Source: JAPPHA01 sp965221575
Lineage (GTDB): Bacteria > Pseudomonadota > Alphaproteobacteria > Rhodobacterales > Rhodobacteraceae
Assembly (NCBI GenBank): GCA_965221575.1
Contig: CBDCSM010000011.1
Span: 186,001-250,000, forward strand
Reading direction: 5' to 3'
Length of the DNA: 64,000 bases
Notes under the pieces: generated by a model
Database searches by the model: none
Seen by the model: only the letters and a program-made list of their open reading frames with translations
Told to the model about the DNA's origin: nothing
Part shown: in pieces, positions 17,473 through 25,836 of the stretch
How positions within the stretch are numbered: position 1 is the stretch's first letter
Layout of the letters: every line of letters starts with the position of its first letter
Position numbers and translations under genes: made by a program

Positions 17473-18564
17473 TCAGTTGCTGAAATAAAGGTTATTCCCA
17501 TCTGCATCGAAAAGCATCGGTTCCTTGCAATTGATTCTGAGCGGCAACCGTTCTCCCCGCCTTACGGCGACCTGGCCCGGCAGAGTCACCACCGCATCCT
17601 GGTCATCCGGCAATTTCACATAGGCCAATGTCGCATCACCGAGTTGTTCCACCACATCGACGATTGGCGTCATGTCCGGTGACTCTGCATCGAGTTCAAA
17701 AAAGTCGGGCCGCAAGCCCAGATCCATGGGAGAGCCAGGCCGTGCCGGCTTTGGTAGCGAGAGGCTGGCGCCTGGAAACTCGACAATGACGGTATTACCG
17801 GCCATGCGATGGTTTTGCACTCGGACGAAGATAGCCGATGGTTGACCCAGGAATCCCGCAACAAACCGGTTCTTCGGGCGATTGAACAAATCCAGAGGCG
17901 CACCTACCTGCTCCACGAATCCGCCGTTCATCACGACAATCCTGTCAGCCATGGTCATCGCCTCAACCTGATCATGTGTCACATAGATCATGGTCGCTCC
18001 GAGCCGACCGTGCAGACGGGCCAGCTCGACGCGCATGTCAACACGCAGGGCGGCATCAAGATTTGACAGCGGTTCGTCGAAAAGAAAGATCTTGGGATTG
18101 CGGACAATGGCCCGCCCAATCGCAACTCGCTGGCGTTGGCCACCGGACAGCTCCTTTGGCTTGCGATTGAGGAGATGGTCCATGCGTAGAATCTTGGCGA
18201 CTTCGACGACCCTGTCCCTGATTTCCGCTTTGGGCCGCTTGGCGATCTTCATCCCGAATCCGATGTTTTCTCCAGCGGTCATATGCGGATAAAGCGCGTA
18301 GGACTGGAAGACCATCGCGACGTCGCGTTCTCCCGGAGCCAGGCCCGCAATATTCTTGCCGTGAATTTTCAGGGTTCCGGAACTGAGGCTCTCAAGTCCG
18401 GCGATCGTGCGCATGAAAGTCGACTTGCCGCACCCGGACGGCCCAACAAGAACGATGAACTCCCCTTCCTTGACGCGGAGGTTTATGTTCTTCAGCACAT
18501 GGAAGTCACCATAGTGCTTTTCGAGCGAAATGGCTTCAAAAGCCGTCGTGGCCGGTGCCTTCAT
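17473..18564 (-). CDS. sugar ABC transporter ATP-binding protein (UgpC/MalK family)
   Basis: Energises the family-1 sugar importer. The 363-residue product has Walker A GPSGCGKST, signature LSGGQRQRVAIGRA, Walker B IFLFDEPLSNLD and H-loop YVTHDQVEAMT. It then has a C-terminal TOBE/OB regulatory region (about 240-363). ATG at 18564 overlaps the permease stop (ATGA), so the long open stretch upstream is not part of the protein. It is the last gene of a leftward binding protein-permease-permease-ATPase operon. That operon is divergent from amino-sugar catabolic genes, so the cargo is probably an N-acetylated amino sugar or an oligosaccharide containing it. Confidence 0.93.
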   Translation of the reverse strand: MKAPATTAFEAISLEKHYGDFHVLKNINLRVKEGEFIVLVGPSGCGKSTFMRTIAGLESLSSGTLKIHGKNIAGLAPGERDVAMVFQSYALYPHMTAGENIGFGMKIAKRPKAEIRDRVVEVAKILRMDHLLNRKPKELSGGQRQRVAIGRAIVRNPKIFLFDEPLSNLDAALRVDMRVELARLHGRLGATMIYVTHDQVEAMTMADRIVVMNGGFVEQVGAPLDLFNRPKNRFVAGFLGQPSAIFVRVQNHRMAGNTVIVEFPGASLSLPKPARPGSPMDLGLRPDFFELDAESPDMTPIVDVVEQLGDATLAYVKLPDDQDAVVTLPGQVAVRRGERLPLRINCKEPMLFDADGNNLYFSN

Positions 18565-19397
18565 TTCACGGCTCCCATCGTCATGCCGGAGATCATCTTC
18601 TCGGACAAGACGCCATACACGATTATCGTCGGGATCATGACAATGCTGACACCGGCAAACAGGCCCGGCCAGTCGCTCGTGTACTGCATAGCATTCTGCA
18701 GCGAGTACAATCCCAAGGGTAATGTCCGGTTGTCGGGACTGTTCAGGATGACGAGCGACAGTTGATACTCGTTCCACAACCAGATGAAATTGAAGATCGC
18801 CGCAGTCGCGACACCGGGCAGGGCAATCGGCAGCATCACATGCAAGAAGGCCTGGAAGTCGCTGCATCCGTCCAGCAGTGCGGCGGCTTCGATTTCAGAT
18901 GGCAGGGAGGCGAAGAATCCCGTGAGCAAATAGACCGTAAAAGGAATCGAGATCGCGACAAAAACCAGTGTCAGGCCGGTCAGGCTGTCGGAAAGGCGCA
19001 AGTACGCCAGGATGCCGAATATCGGGATGAACAGCATTGGTATCGGAATGCCCATGCCGATGATGAAGAGATTGGTCAGACTCTCACGCCCGTTGAACCG
19101 GGCCCGGCTCAAGACATAGGCAGCCGGCGTCGAAACGAGCAATATGAGCAAGACCGAGATCGACACTGCGGCAGCAGAGTTGAGGATGTATTCGCCGAGA
19201 CGGCCGATCTCCCACGCGGTCCTGAAGTTCTCCCATTTCAGTTCGGCGGGCGGATTCAGGCCAGAACGGAGGACCTCCCTTTTGGATTTGAACGCGCTCA
19301 AGACAACCCAGATCATGGCGGCCACGGTGAAGGTGGACCAGGCCCAGACGAAAACATAGGCGACGAGGCGGCCCAGGTTCTTCGGCAGAGCATTCAT
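18561..19397 (-). CDS. sugar ABC transporter permease (MalG/UgpE family)
   Basis: Inner-membrane permease, 278 residues from ATG 19397 (NALPKNLGRLVAYVFVWAW), with six membrane helices. The EAA loop IEAAALLDGCSDFQAFLHVMLPIALPG contacts the ATPase. It starts 4 bp after the stop of the other permease. CUT1 pairing with the MalF-like partner is clear from order and motif. The longer reading from 19433 would overlap the preceding gene and adds nothing conserved. Confidence 0.92.
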   Translation of the reverse strand: MNALPKNLGRLVAYVFVWAWSTFTVAAMIWVVLSAFKSKREVLRSGLNPPAELKWENFRTAWEIGRLGEYILNSAAAVSISVLLILLVSTPAAYVLSRARFNGRESLTNLFIIGMGIPIPMLFIPIFGILAYLRLSDSLTGLTLVFVAISIPFTVYLLTGFFASLPSEIEAAALLDGCSDFQAFLHVMLPIALPGVATAAIFNFIWLWNEYQLSLVILNSPDNRTLPLGLYSLQNAMQYTSDWPGLFAGVSIVMIPTIIVYGVLSEKMISGMTMGAVK

Positions 19398-19401
19398 CGA
19401 C

Positions 19402-20286
19402 TCAGAACTCCAATCGGTCACGACGCAGGACACGACGCGTGAGAAAGATCAGGGCGAAAGCCAGGACCAGCATGACGACGCCGATCGCGGTTGCGTAGCC
19501 AAGCTGGTAGATCGGGTCCCGTTTTCCGAACCCCATGACGTATAGATAGATTCCCAGTGTGTAGAGTTCCTGGGGAACCTGGAGAAAACCGAACGCAAAG
19601 GGAAACTCGAACATCTTGATCGCGTTGATGATCCAGATCACGAAGGAAATGGTCATCACATCCCATATCATCGGCACAGTGATGAAGCGGAATTTCTGCC
19701 ACAGGCTTGCGTTTTCGAGGTCAGCAGCCTCGTACATGTCAGCCGGTATCTTGTCGACGCCAGCCATCAGGAGAATCAGGAAAAAGCCGGTAAATACCCA
19801 GACAAGTGCTGCCAGCATCGCCCAGAAGATGTTATCCGGCGACGTCCACAGCGTTTTGCCAAGCCCGTCCAGTCCCACCGCTTTAAAGGTAGTGTTCAGG
19901 AGCCCGTAGCGCGGATTGTAGATGTACGCCCACATGGCTGACAGGGCCACCACCGAAACGACATTGGGAAGGAAGAAAATGAACCGGAACAGTTTCTTGC
20001 CCCAGATTCCTGAATTGATCAGGATTGTGTAGAGAAATGCCAGGAAAAACACGAACGCGCCACCTACGGACAGGAGCAGGAGGGTGTTTCGGAAGCTCTG
20101 CCAAAACGTCGGGTCTGAAAGCAGTCTTTTGTAGTTGGCAAGCCCGACGAAGGTCATGTTGTCACCGAAACCGGACCATTCGAACAGGCTGAAGTAGAAT
20201 GTGAAAGCGGCCGGGGCCAGGAAAAAGCACAGATAGACAAGGAGGGCTGGCGTCAGGAACAGGCAGATGAGTTTCCTGCTAATCAT
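19402..20286 (-). CDS. sugar ABC transporter permease (MalF/UgpA family)
   Basis: Second permease of the CUT1 importer. It has 294 residues with six helices, starting ISRKLICLFLTPALLVYLCF. The family stretch WSGFGDNMTFVGLANYKRLL and the EAA-type loop MYEAADLENASLWQKFRFITVPMIW are visible. It lies 77 bp after the binding-protein gene; the gap holds a stable stem-loop. Substrate choice rests on the binding protein and neighbouring catabolic genes. Confidence 0.92.
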   Translation of the reverse strand: MISRKLICLFLTPALLVYLCFFLAPAAFTFYFSLFEWSGFGDNMTFVGLANYKRLLSDPTFWQSFRNTLLLLSVGGAFVFFLAFLYTILINSGIWGKKLFRFIFFLPNVVSVVALSAMWAYIYNPRYGLLNTTFKAVGLDGLGKTLWTSPDNIFWAMLAALVWVFTGFFLILLMAGVDKIPADMYEAADLENASLWQKFRFITVPMIWDVMTISFVIWIINAIKMFEFPFAFGFLQVPQELYTLGIYLYVMGFGKRDPIYQLGYATAIGVVMLVLAFALIFLTRRVLRRDRLEF

Positions 20287-20314
20287 CGAGCGTCATTCCG
20301 GGAGCCGAGCCAGA

Positions 20315-20344
20315 GGTGCGGCAGGCGTCATCGCCCGCCGCACC
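20315..20344 (-). promoter_or_regulatory. intercistronic stem-loop after binding-protein gene
   Basis: Thirteen-bp stem with one G-U pair (GGTGCGGCAGGCG / CGCCCGCCGCACC on the plus strand) and a 4-nt loop, between the binding-protein stop and the first permease. No T-tract follows, so it is more likely an mRNA 3' stabiliser than a full terminator. Confidence 0.6.
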
Positions 20345-20363
20345 GGATCCAGGAAAAGAAAGC

Positions 20364-21644
20364 TCAGCGGTTTTCCCAGTAGTTCCTCGTTTGTTCCACC
20401 ATCTGATCGACGAACTCGTCCGCGGTGATTTGGCCCAGGAACACCTTGTTATGCATTGCTTCATAGATGTTCGCCGAATAGTCGGCGTATTTCACTTTCA
20501 GACCCAGATTCTCTGACAGGAGGCTCGCTGCATTGCTGACGGCCGCACGGCTATCGGAAATGACATCGGCCCATGCGACCGATTGGTTGGCAACGCCGAT
20601 CAGCGCATCGTCCGCCATTTTCTCCTGCGAAGCCTTTCCGAGTGCGAACTTGATGAAATCGGCAGCGGCTTCCGCGTTCTCCGCGCCTTCGGGGATTGCA
20701 AAGCTGACAGCGTATATGATGGTGTCGTTCACGTTGCCTTTTCCGCCCTCGACCATCGGGAAGTTCATGGCACCCCACTGGAATCCCTCGTCAACCTTGT
20801 CGGCGAGTTCGATCGGAAGCCAGGAGCCCACAAGTTCTGTCGCCGTTTCAGCGAATGCGAGCGTCTCCTGTGCGGCCGGCCACTGATAACCCCTGCTTTC
20901 CTCAGGAATCAAGCCGTCGGCCCACAATGCCAGTTCCAGGTCCAGTGCCTGTCTGACCGCCGGGTCGCGCCATGACTCGCCCGTCTTGTCCTCGGCCGCC
21001 GCCAACAGAAAGTCGACACCCGCGATGCGCGCCAGGAGATAGTTGAACCAGTTGATGTTGTAGAAAGCAATGTCGCTTTCGACGGCGATCGCGTTTACGC
21101 CGGACTCCTTGACTGCCTTCATCGCCGCCACGAAGTCCTTCCAGGTCGCAGGAACTCCGGTTACGCCCGCATTGGAGAGAAGCTCCTTGTTGTAGAAAAT
21201 CTGGTAGGTATAGAACGCGTACGGAACCTGCCTGACGGAGCCTTCGATTTCCGCGTTGTGCAGCAGCGATGGATAGAAAATCCCGGCGAAATCACCGTCG
21301 CCATCCGGTGAACCCGATGCAAGGAGACCGTCGAGCGCAATCGCTGCGCCGTGCCCTGCAAGGCCGCCGTTCAACCCGTCCATATCCGCATCCATGAGGT
21401 CGATTTTTGACCCTGCGGCCAACGCATTGCGAACCGTTGTCTGATTCTGTCGCCCGTTCCAGGCGATCTTGAATGTCACGCCCGGATTGGCGGCTTCGTA
21501 TTCGGCGACCAGTTCCTTGAGGACCTTGGCCTGTGGCTCCGGCTCGTTCCAGAACGACCAATAAGTGATTTCCGTGGCCGCAAGTGCGGCGCTCCCCAGA
21601 ATGCTCGCTACGAACCCCAGGGTGATGCATCTGAATCTGACCAT
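20364..21644 (-). CDS. sugar ABC transporter substrate-binding protein (family 1)
   Basis: Periplasmic receptor of the CUT1 importer, 426 residues. The signal peptide VRFRCITLGFVASILGSAAL is probably cut near ALAA|TEITYWSFWNEPEP. The family-1 pattern EYEAANPGVTFKIAWNG and the tail AMHNKVFLGQITADEFVDQM are typical. ATG at 21644 has AGGAG 7 bp upstream. First gene of its operon. Its promoter lies in the AT-rich region shared with the divergent regulator, so it should respond to the same amino-sugar signal. Confidence 0.93.
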   Translation of the reverse strand: MVRFRCITLGFVASILGSAALAATEITYWSFWNEPEPQAKVLKELVAEYEAANPGVTFKIAWNGRQNQTTVRNALAAGSKIDLMDADMDGLNGGLAGHGAAIALDGLLASGSPDGDGDFAGIFYPSLLHNAEIEGSVRQVPYAFYTYQIFYNKELLSNAGVTGVPATWKDFVAAMKAVKESGVNAIAVESDIAFYNINWFNYLLARIAGVDFLLAAAEDKTGESWRDPAVRQALDLELALWADGLIPEESRGYQWPAAQETLAFAETATELVGSWLPIELADKVDEGFQWGAMNFPMVEGGKGNVNDTIIYAVSFAIPEGAENAEAAADFIKFALGKASQEKMADDALIGVANQSVAWADVISDSRAAVSNAASLLSENLGLKVKYADYSANIYEAMHNKVFLGQITADEFVDQMVEQTRNYWENR

Positions 21645-21732
21645 GAGTCTTGCTCCTTGAGTTGATATCTCCCACATCGAATGCTACCCGCCCAATTTAC
21701 ATTTTGCAACACTTTTGACATATTAGCTTCAT

Positions 21733-21768
21733 ATTTTATCGCAAAAATGGAGCGATTTTTGATAAAAT
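21733..21768. promoter_or_regulatory. imperfect palindrome, candidate operator of the amino-sugar locus
   Basis: ATTTTATC-GC-AAAAAT at 21733-21748 mirrors ATTTTT-GATAAAAT at 21755-21768, apart from a 2-bp insertion. The divergent gap is unusually AT-rich, and TTGACA at 21715-21720 is a possible rightward -35. This is the natural binding site for the regulator that starts 135 bp away. Confidence 0.5.
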
Positions 21769-21902
21769 CTTGATTGATAGTCAGAAAAATGTTTCGTTGC
21801 ACAAACAAAATAAGTCTTCTTGCGGGAGAAATGTAGTTGTGCGTATATTTCGGAACGTACGTCGGGAACGATTGCCGTGCCGTGCTTCAGAAAGGGAGGC
21901 TC

Positions 21903-22784
21903 ATGAGCGAAGCCGCAAATCTCGTGGAAAGGATCGTAGCGGACCAGGCAAACCTGTCCCGCAAATTCCGATGGATCGCCGAGTTCCTCGTGGCTCAGCC
22001 CGACATTTTCATTCGCAGGCCGATGCGCGAGCTTTCCAGGACGATCGGGGTCAGCGGGCCGACGCTGACACGGTTCTGTCGCCGCTACGGATACAACGGG
22101 TTGCCCGACTTTCGTATCGCGCTGGCCATGTCTCTCGCCGGGAAAGGAACGCTGAACGCATCGCATCTGGAGCCAAGCATCCAGGACAAGGCGGTGACGC
22201 ATCGTGAAACGAAATCAGCGATTGCCCGGATGGCGGTGCCCTTGGTTGCAGAAGACAGGTCGATCATTCTGGACTCCGGTTCCACCGTCCAGTTTCTCGC
22301 GGAGAGACTTTCCGACGCGGCGCCTTTGTCAATTCTGACGACAGGGCTGAATGCGCTTCTCAGCCTGAAGGATAGCAGCCAGCATAAACTTTTTCTCCCG
22401 GGCGGCGTGCTGCGCGTCAATGCCATGTCTCTGGGGGGACGTATGGTTGAGAACACGCTGTCAGGCATGTCATTTGACACCGCCTACATCGGCGCTGACA
22501 GCATCGATCCTGAATTCGGCCTATCGACGTTTGACGAAGAGGAAGCGCACCTTACCAGCGCCATGATCAAGGCAAGCCGGCGTGTCGTGGTCCTGGCAGA
22601 TGCCAGCAAGTTCAACTCCCCAACGCTGCACAGGATCTGCGACCTCGAGAAACTGGACATTCTGATCAGTGACGACTCGCTGCCGCCGGAAACCCGGTCG
22701 GCCATTCGGGACAAGGGTGTTGAAATTCTCCTGTCGAAGCGATCGAACGACCAATCACCGACATCGGCAGGTCGGTCACAATGA
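21903..22784 (+). CDS. chimeric regulator: RpiR-type HTH plus DeoR-type sensor domain
   Basis: Probable regulator of the amino-sugar locus, 293 residues. Residues 10-80 fit the RpiR HTH_6 domain (KFRWIAEFLVAQPDIFIRRP, then IGVSGPTLTRFCRRYGYNG). Residues 105-265 are not an SIS domain, as RpiR proteins normally have, but the DeoR C-terminal sugar-phosphate sensor: IILDSGSTVQFLAERL, KLFLPGGVLR, DTAYIGADSID and ADASKF at 232-237. ATG at 21903 has AAGGGAGG just upstream. It overlaps the agaS-like gene by ATGA, so it heads the catabolic operon. Both halves read cleanly in one frame, so this is a fusion and not a sequencing error. Confidence 0.87.
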   Translation: MSEAANLVERIVADQANLSRKFRWIAEFLVAQPDIFIRRPMRELSRTIGVSGPTLTRFCRRYGYNGLPDFRIALAMSLAGKGTLNASHLEPSIQDKAVTHRETKSAIARMAVPLVAEDRSIILDSGSTVQFLAERLSDAAPLSILTTGLNALLSLKDSSQHKLFLPGGVLRVNAMSLGGRMVENTLSGMSFDTAYIGADSIDPEFGLSTFDEEEAHLTSAMIKASRRVVVLADASKFNSPTLHRICDLEKLDILISDDSLPPETRSAIRDKGVEILLSKRSNDQSPTSAGRSQ

Positions 22785-23869
22785 CCCGGCAGTGGTTCAC
22801 TGAAGTCGAAATGCGCGCCCAGCCGTCGATCTGGCGGGCCTGGAAATCGGAAATGCTGGATAAGGCGGGTGCCGTGCGCGCGTGGATAAGGGGCCGCAAA
22901 CCAGATGAAATCTGGTTGTGCGGCGCAGGCTCGTCCGCTTTCATCGGCGATACGCTCGCTTGTTTTCTCAACTGCTCGACCGACGGGATTCCGGTCCGTG
23001 CCGTCCCGTCAACTGACCTTGTCGCGTGCCCCGACACCTACCTGCGGCCGGGCCTGCGGCCTCTCGTCGTGTCGTTCGGGCGCAGCGGCAACAGTTCGGA
23101 AACGATCGGAACGCTGAGCATTCTTGATCGCAGGGTGCCGGATGCCGATCGCCTTCACATCAGCTGCAACAAAGGCGGCACCCTCGTGACCTGGCCACAT
23201 CCCGGCCCCGGAGAACAAAAGATCATCGTTCTACCGGCGCGATGCGGCGATGTCGGTTTTGCCATGACCTCCAGCTTCACGACAATGCTGCTGACCGCCT
23301 TGTCCAACCTGAGCAAAGTGCCGCTGGAACAGGTCGGGGAAACTGTGGGCATCCTCGCGGATGCAGCCGACAGGCTCCTTTCCGATAACCTTGCCATGCC
23401 GCGGCCCGAACGGGCAGTTTTCCTGGGCTCCGGTCCTTTGGCCGGAATCGCGCGCGAATCCGCCCTGAAGGTATTGGAGTTGACCGCGGGCAGCGTTGTC
23501 ACCTCTTGGGATAGCACGCTCGGATTCCGGCACGGCCCAAAAGCCATCGTGAATGATGAAACCGCTGTTTTCGTTTATCTGTCCGGCGACCGGCTGACTC
23601 GACGGTACGATGAGGACGTAGTCAGCGAAATACGGGCGCAGTTTCCGCGCTCGAACGTCGTATCGATCGGAAGGGAACTGCCGGATTGCCGATCCGCGGA
23701 CATTGCCGTTGATGGCCATGCCGACGATGTCTGGAATGCCGCCCTGTTTGTGCTCGTAGCGCAGAAACTCGCGGTCGACTGGTCGATTAATCTCGGCCTG
23801 AATGTAGACAATCCGTTTGTCTGCGGCACCCTGACCCGAATCGTGTCCAATGTCCGACTTTATGCCTGA
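22781..23869 (+). CDS. agaS: SIS-domain sugar isomerase/deaminase (AgaS / NagB-II-like)
   Basis: Predicted cytoplasmic deaminase/isomerase converting galactosamine-6-P or glucosamine-6-P to tagatose-6-P or fructose-6-P plus ammonia. The 362-residue product has two SIS domains. The first shows WLCGAGSSAF and VVSFGRSGNSSETIG; the second shows AVFLGSGPLAGIARESALKV and WDSTLGFRHGPKAIV. Start and stop overlap both neighbours (ATGA with the regulator; 20 bp with the ROK gene). Next to a ROK kinase, KbaZ-like and NagA genes the Aga-type role is most likely. A pure glucosamine-6-P deaminase is the alternative. Confidence 0.85.
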   Translation: MTRQWFTEVEMRAQPSIWRAWKSEMLDKAGAVRAWIRGRKPDEIWLCGAGSSAFIGDTLACFLNCSTDGIPVRAVPSTDLVACPDTYLRPGLRPLVVSFGRSGNSSETIGTLSILDRRVPDADRLHISCNKGGTLVTWPHPGPGEQKIIVLPARCGDVGFAMTSSFTTMLLTALSNLSKVPLEQVGETVGILADAADRLLSDNLAMPRPERAVFLGSGPLAGIARESALKVLELTAGSVVTSWDSTLGFRHGPKAIVNDETAVFVYLSGDRLTRRYDEDVVSEIRAQFPRSNVVSIGRELPDCRSADIAVDGHADDVWNAALFVLVAQKLAVDWSINLGLNVDNPFVCGTLTRIVSNVRLYA

Positions 23870-24809
23870 GACGAGCGGAGGCCTGTGCGGAGGGGTCGAT
23901 CTGGGCGGCACCAAGATCGAGGCCTCCCTGTTCGGCAAAGGCCTGTCTGTGACTAGCCGGCGACGACGGGCGACACCCCGCCACGAATATGTCGAATTGT
24001 TGGACGCGGTCGTCGCCGAGATTGAGTGGCTCAGACACGAGGCCGGTTCGGACGACCTGCCGGTCGGGATCGGGATACCCGGCCTTGTCGACCCGGAAAC
24101 AGGCATCAGCGTGATGGCCAATCTTCCGGCCAGAGGGCACATGTTCGGAAGGGACCTGCATGACCGTGTGACCGTAAACCTGTCAATGGCAAACGATTGC
24201 AAGTGCTTTGCACTGTCCGAGGCAAACGGCGGAGCTGGCGATCGATTCTCGCGCGTGTTCGGACTGATTATCGGCACTGGCCTCGGCGGTGGATTCTGCG
24301 TCAACGGGCAATTGGATACAGGCGCCAACGGGCTCGTCGGCGAAGTCGGTCATTTGGGCTTTCCAGCACATCTTGCGGCAGAACTCGATCTGCCCGTCTT
24401 GTCCTGCGGCTGCGGCCGGAAAGGCTGTTACGAGACGATGGTTTCCGGCCCCGGAATGTCGGCAATATGCAAAGCCCTCACCGGTTCCGCGTTAACAGCG
24501 CATGAAATCTCCAAGGCGGCAGATGCCGGGAATCCGGAGATGAGACGCACGTTCGAAATCTGGCACAGGCTGGCGGCAGAACTGCTGTTCACGATTCAGT
24601 CGACACTCGATCCGGATTGCTTCGTGCTTGGCGGCGGGTTGTCCAACATAGCTGGCATTGACGTCAGCCTGGCGTCGGCCCTTGACGCCTCCCTGCTGCC
24701 ATCATCGAAGAGGCCGAAAATTCTGAAACCGGCATTCGGGGCAGGAAGCGGGGGGCGCGGCGCCGCCCTTCTGGCGTTGACGGATCGGCAGGCCCGGAAC
24801 GCCGCATGA
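23850..24809 (+). CDS. ROK family sugar kinase (N-acetylhexosamine kinase-like)
   Basis: ATP-dependent sugar kinase, 319 residues. It has the phosphate motif DLGGTKIEASLFG at 17-29, likely catalytic D116 (ANDCKCFALSEA), GTGLGGGF and ExGH at 165-168. The ROK zinc site is C186, C188, C193 (CGCGRKGCYE) with H168. Position between agaS and kbaZ-like genes, with nagA downstream, points to phosphorylating imported GalNAc or GlcNAc at O6. A second ATG at 23862 is possible. It overlaps the next gene by ATGA. Confidence 0.87.
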   Translation: MSDFMPETSGGLCGGVDLGGTKIEASLFGKGLSVTSRRRRATPRHEYVELLDAVVAEIEWLRHEAGSDDLPVGIGIPGLVDPETGISVMANLPARGHMFGRDLHDRVTVNLSMANDCKCFALSEANGGAGDRFSRVFGLIIGTGLGGGFCVNGQLDTGANGLVGEVGHLGFPAHLAAELDLPVLSCGCGRKGCYETMVSGPGMSAICKALTGSALTAHEISKAADAGNPEMRRTFEIWHRLAAELLFTIQSTLDPDCFVLGGGLSNIAGIDVSLASALDASLLPSSKRPKILKPAFGAGSGGRGAALLALTDRQARNAA

Positions 24810-25798
24810 GCTTTCTCAAGGACCTTGTCAAAACAAACAGGAACGGTCGAGCCCATGCGCTGCCTTCCGTCTGCTCTGCAAACCCGGATGTCCTGACCGC
24901 AGCATTGCTGCTCGCAACGGAACAGGGAAAACCCCCGTTGATCGAGGCGACCAGCAATCAGGTCAATCAGTTTGGCGGGTACTCCGGATTGACGCCCGCC
25001 GACTTTATCACTTTTGTTCAGGGCCTTGCCGATGCCCACGGTGCGGACCGTCATGGAATTATCTTCGGCGGCGATCATCTCGGAACCCAGGCATGGCGTT
25101 CTGCTGGTCCCATGACCGCGATCTCCCGGGCGAAAGACCTGGTTCGGTGTTATGCCGAGGCGGGCTTCACCAAAATCCACCTGGACTGCTCCGAGGGCTG
25201 TGCCGGCGAGCCCACCCGTGTCGGAGATGAAGTTTGCGCGCGCCGTACGGCGGAGCTGGTCTCCGTCTGTGAGCAACATGCGCCGGACCCTGATGCACTG
25301 ACGTATGTCGTCGGCACCGAAGTGCCGTCGCCAGGAGGCTCTCGCGCCGATGAAGCAAAGAGCGGGACCGACGCGACTTCACCAGAGCGCGCACGGGAAA
25401 CGCTCGCTTGGCATCGCGACATGTTCTCCGAATTCGGCCTTCGGGGAGCCTGGAAGAAAGTCATTGCACTGGTGGTCCAGCCAGGGCTGGAATTCTCTCC
25501 GACGCGTATCGATCACATGGATGTCGATGCCCCAGATCCGCTTTCGCAGGCATTGGCAGACCACCCTCACATTTGCTTTGAAGCGCATTCGACCGACTAC
25601 CAGCACGATTCCGTGTTTCCCGAATTGGCGCGGCGCGGTTTTGCGATTCTGAAAGTGGGACCAGCGCTCACGTTCGCCTTTCGGCGGGCGATCTATGCCC
25701 TTGACCTTATCGCTCAATGGCTGCGACTCGACAGAAATCCGGAGTCCATCGTGACGATCATGGAAGACCTGATGCGAAACGATCCACGCCATTGGAAG
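24806..25798 (+). pseudogene. kbaZ: kbaZ/gatZ-like gene, 5' part, interrupted by IS66 element
   Basis: Encodes the first 331 residues of a D-tagatose-1,6-bisphosphate aldolase non-catalytic (chaperone-like) subunit: ALPSVCSANPDVLTAALLLA, IEATSNQVNQFGGYSG, IFGGDHLGTQAWR, KIHLDCSEGCAGEP. The IS inserts exactly after the AAG codon of DPRHWK. Read-through into the IS gives an aberrant 373-residue product ending at 25927. Removing the IS and one target copy joins DPRHWK directly to DSYPGSG and restores one 426-residue frame, the normal family length. The insertion is therefore the only visible lesion and is probably recent. Confidence 0.9.
25791..25798. repeat. 8-bp target-site duplication, left copy
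   Basis: ATTGGAAG flanks the element here and is repeated exactly at 28736-28743, as expected for IS66-family insertion. Confidence 0.9.
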
Positions 25799-25828
25799 GT
25801 AAGCGTTCGGGGAAGGCGTGAAGGCCTT
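25799..25828. repeat. IS66 terminal inverted repeat, left
   Basis: Begins GTAAGCGTTCGGGGAAGG; matches the reverse complement of 28706-28735 at 29 of 30 positions, the mismatch being at position 24. Confidence 0.92.
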
Positions 25829-25836
25829 TCTGGCTT

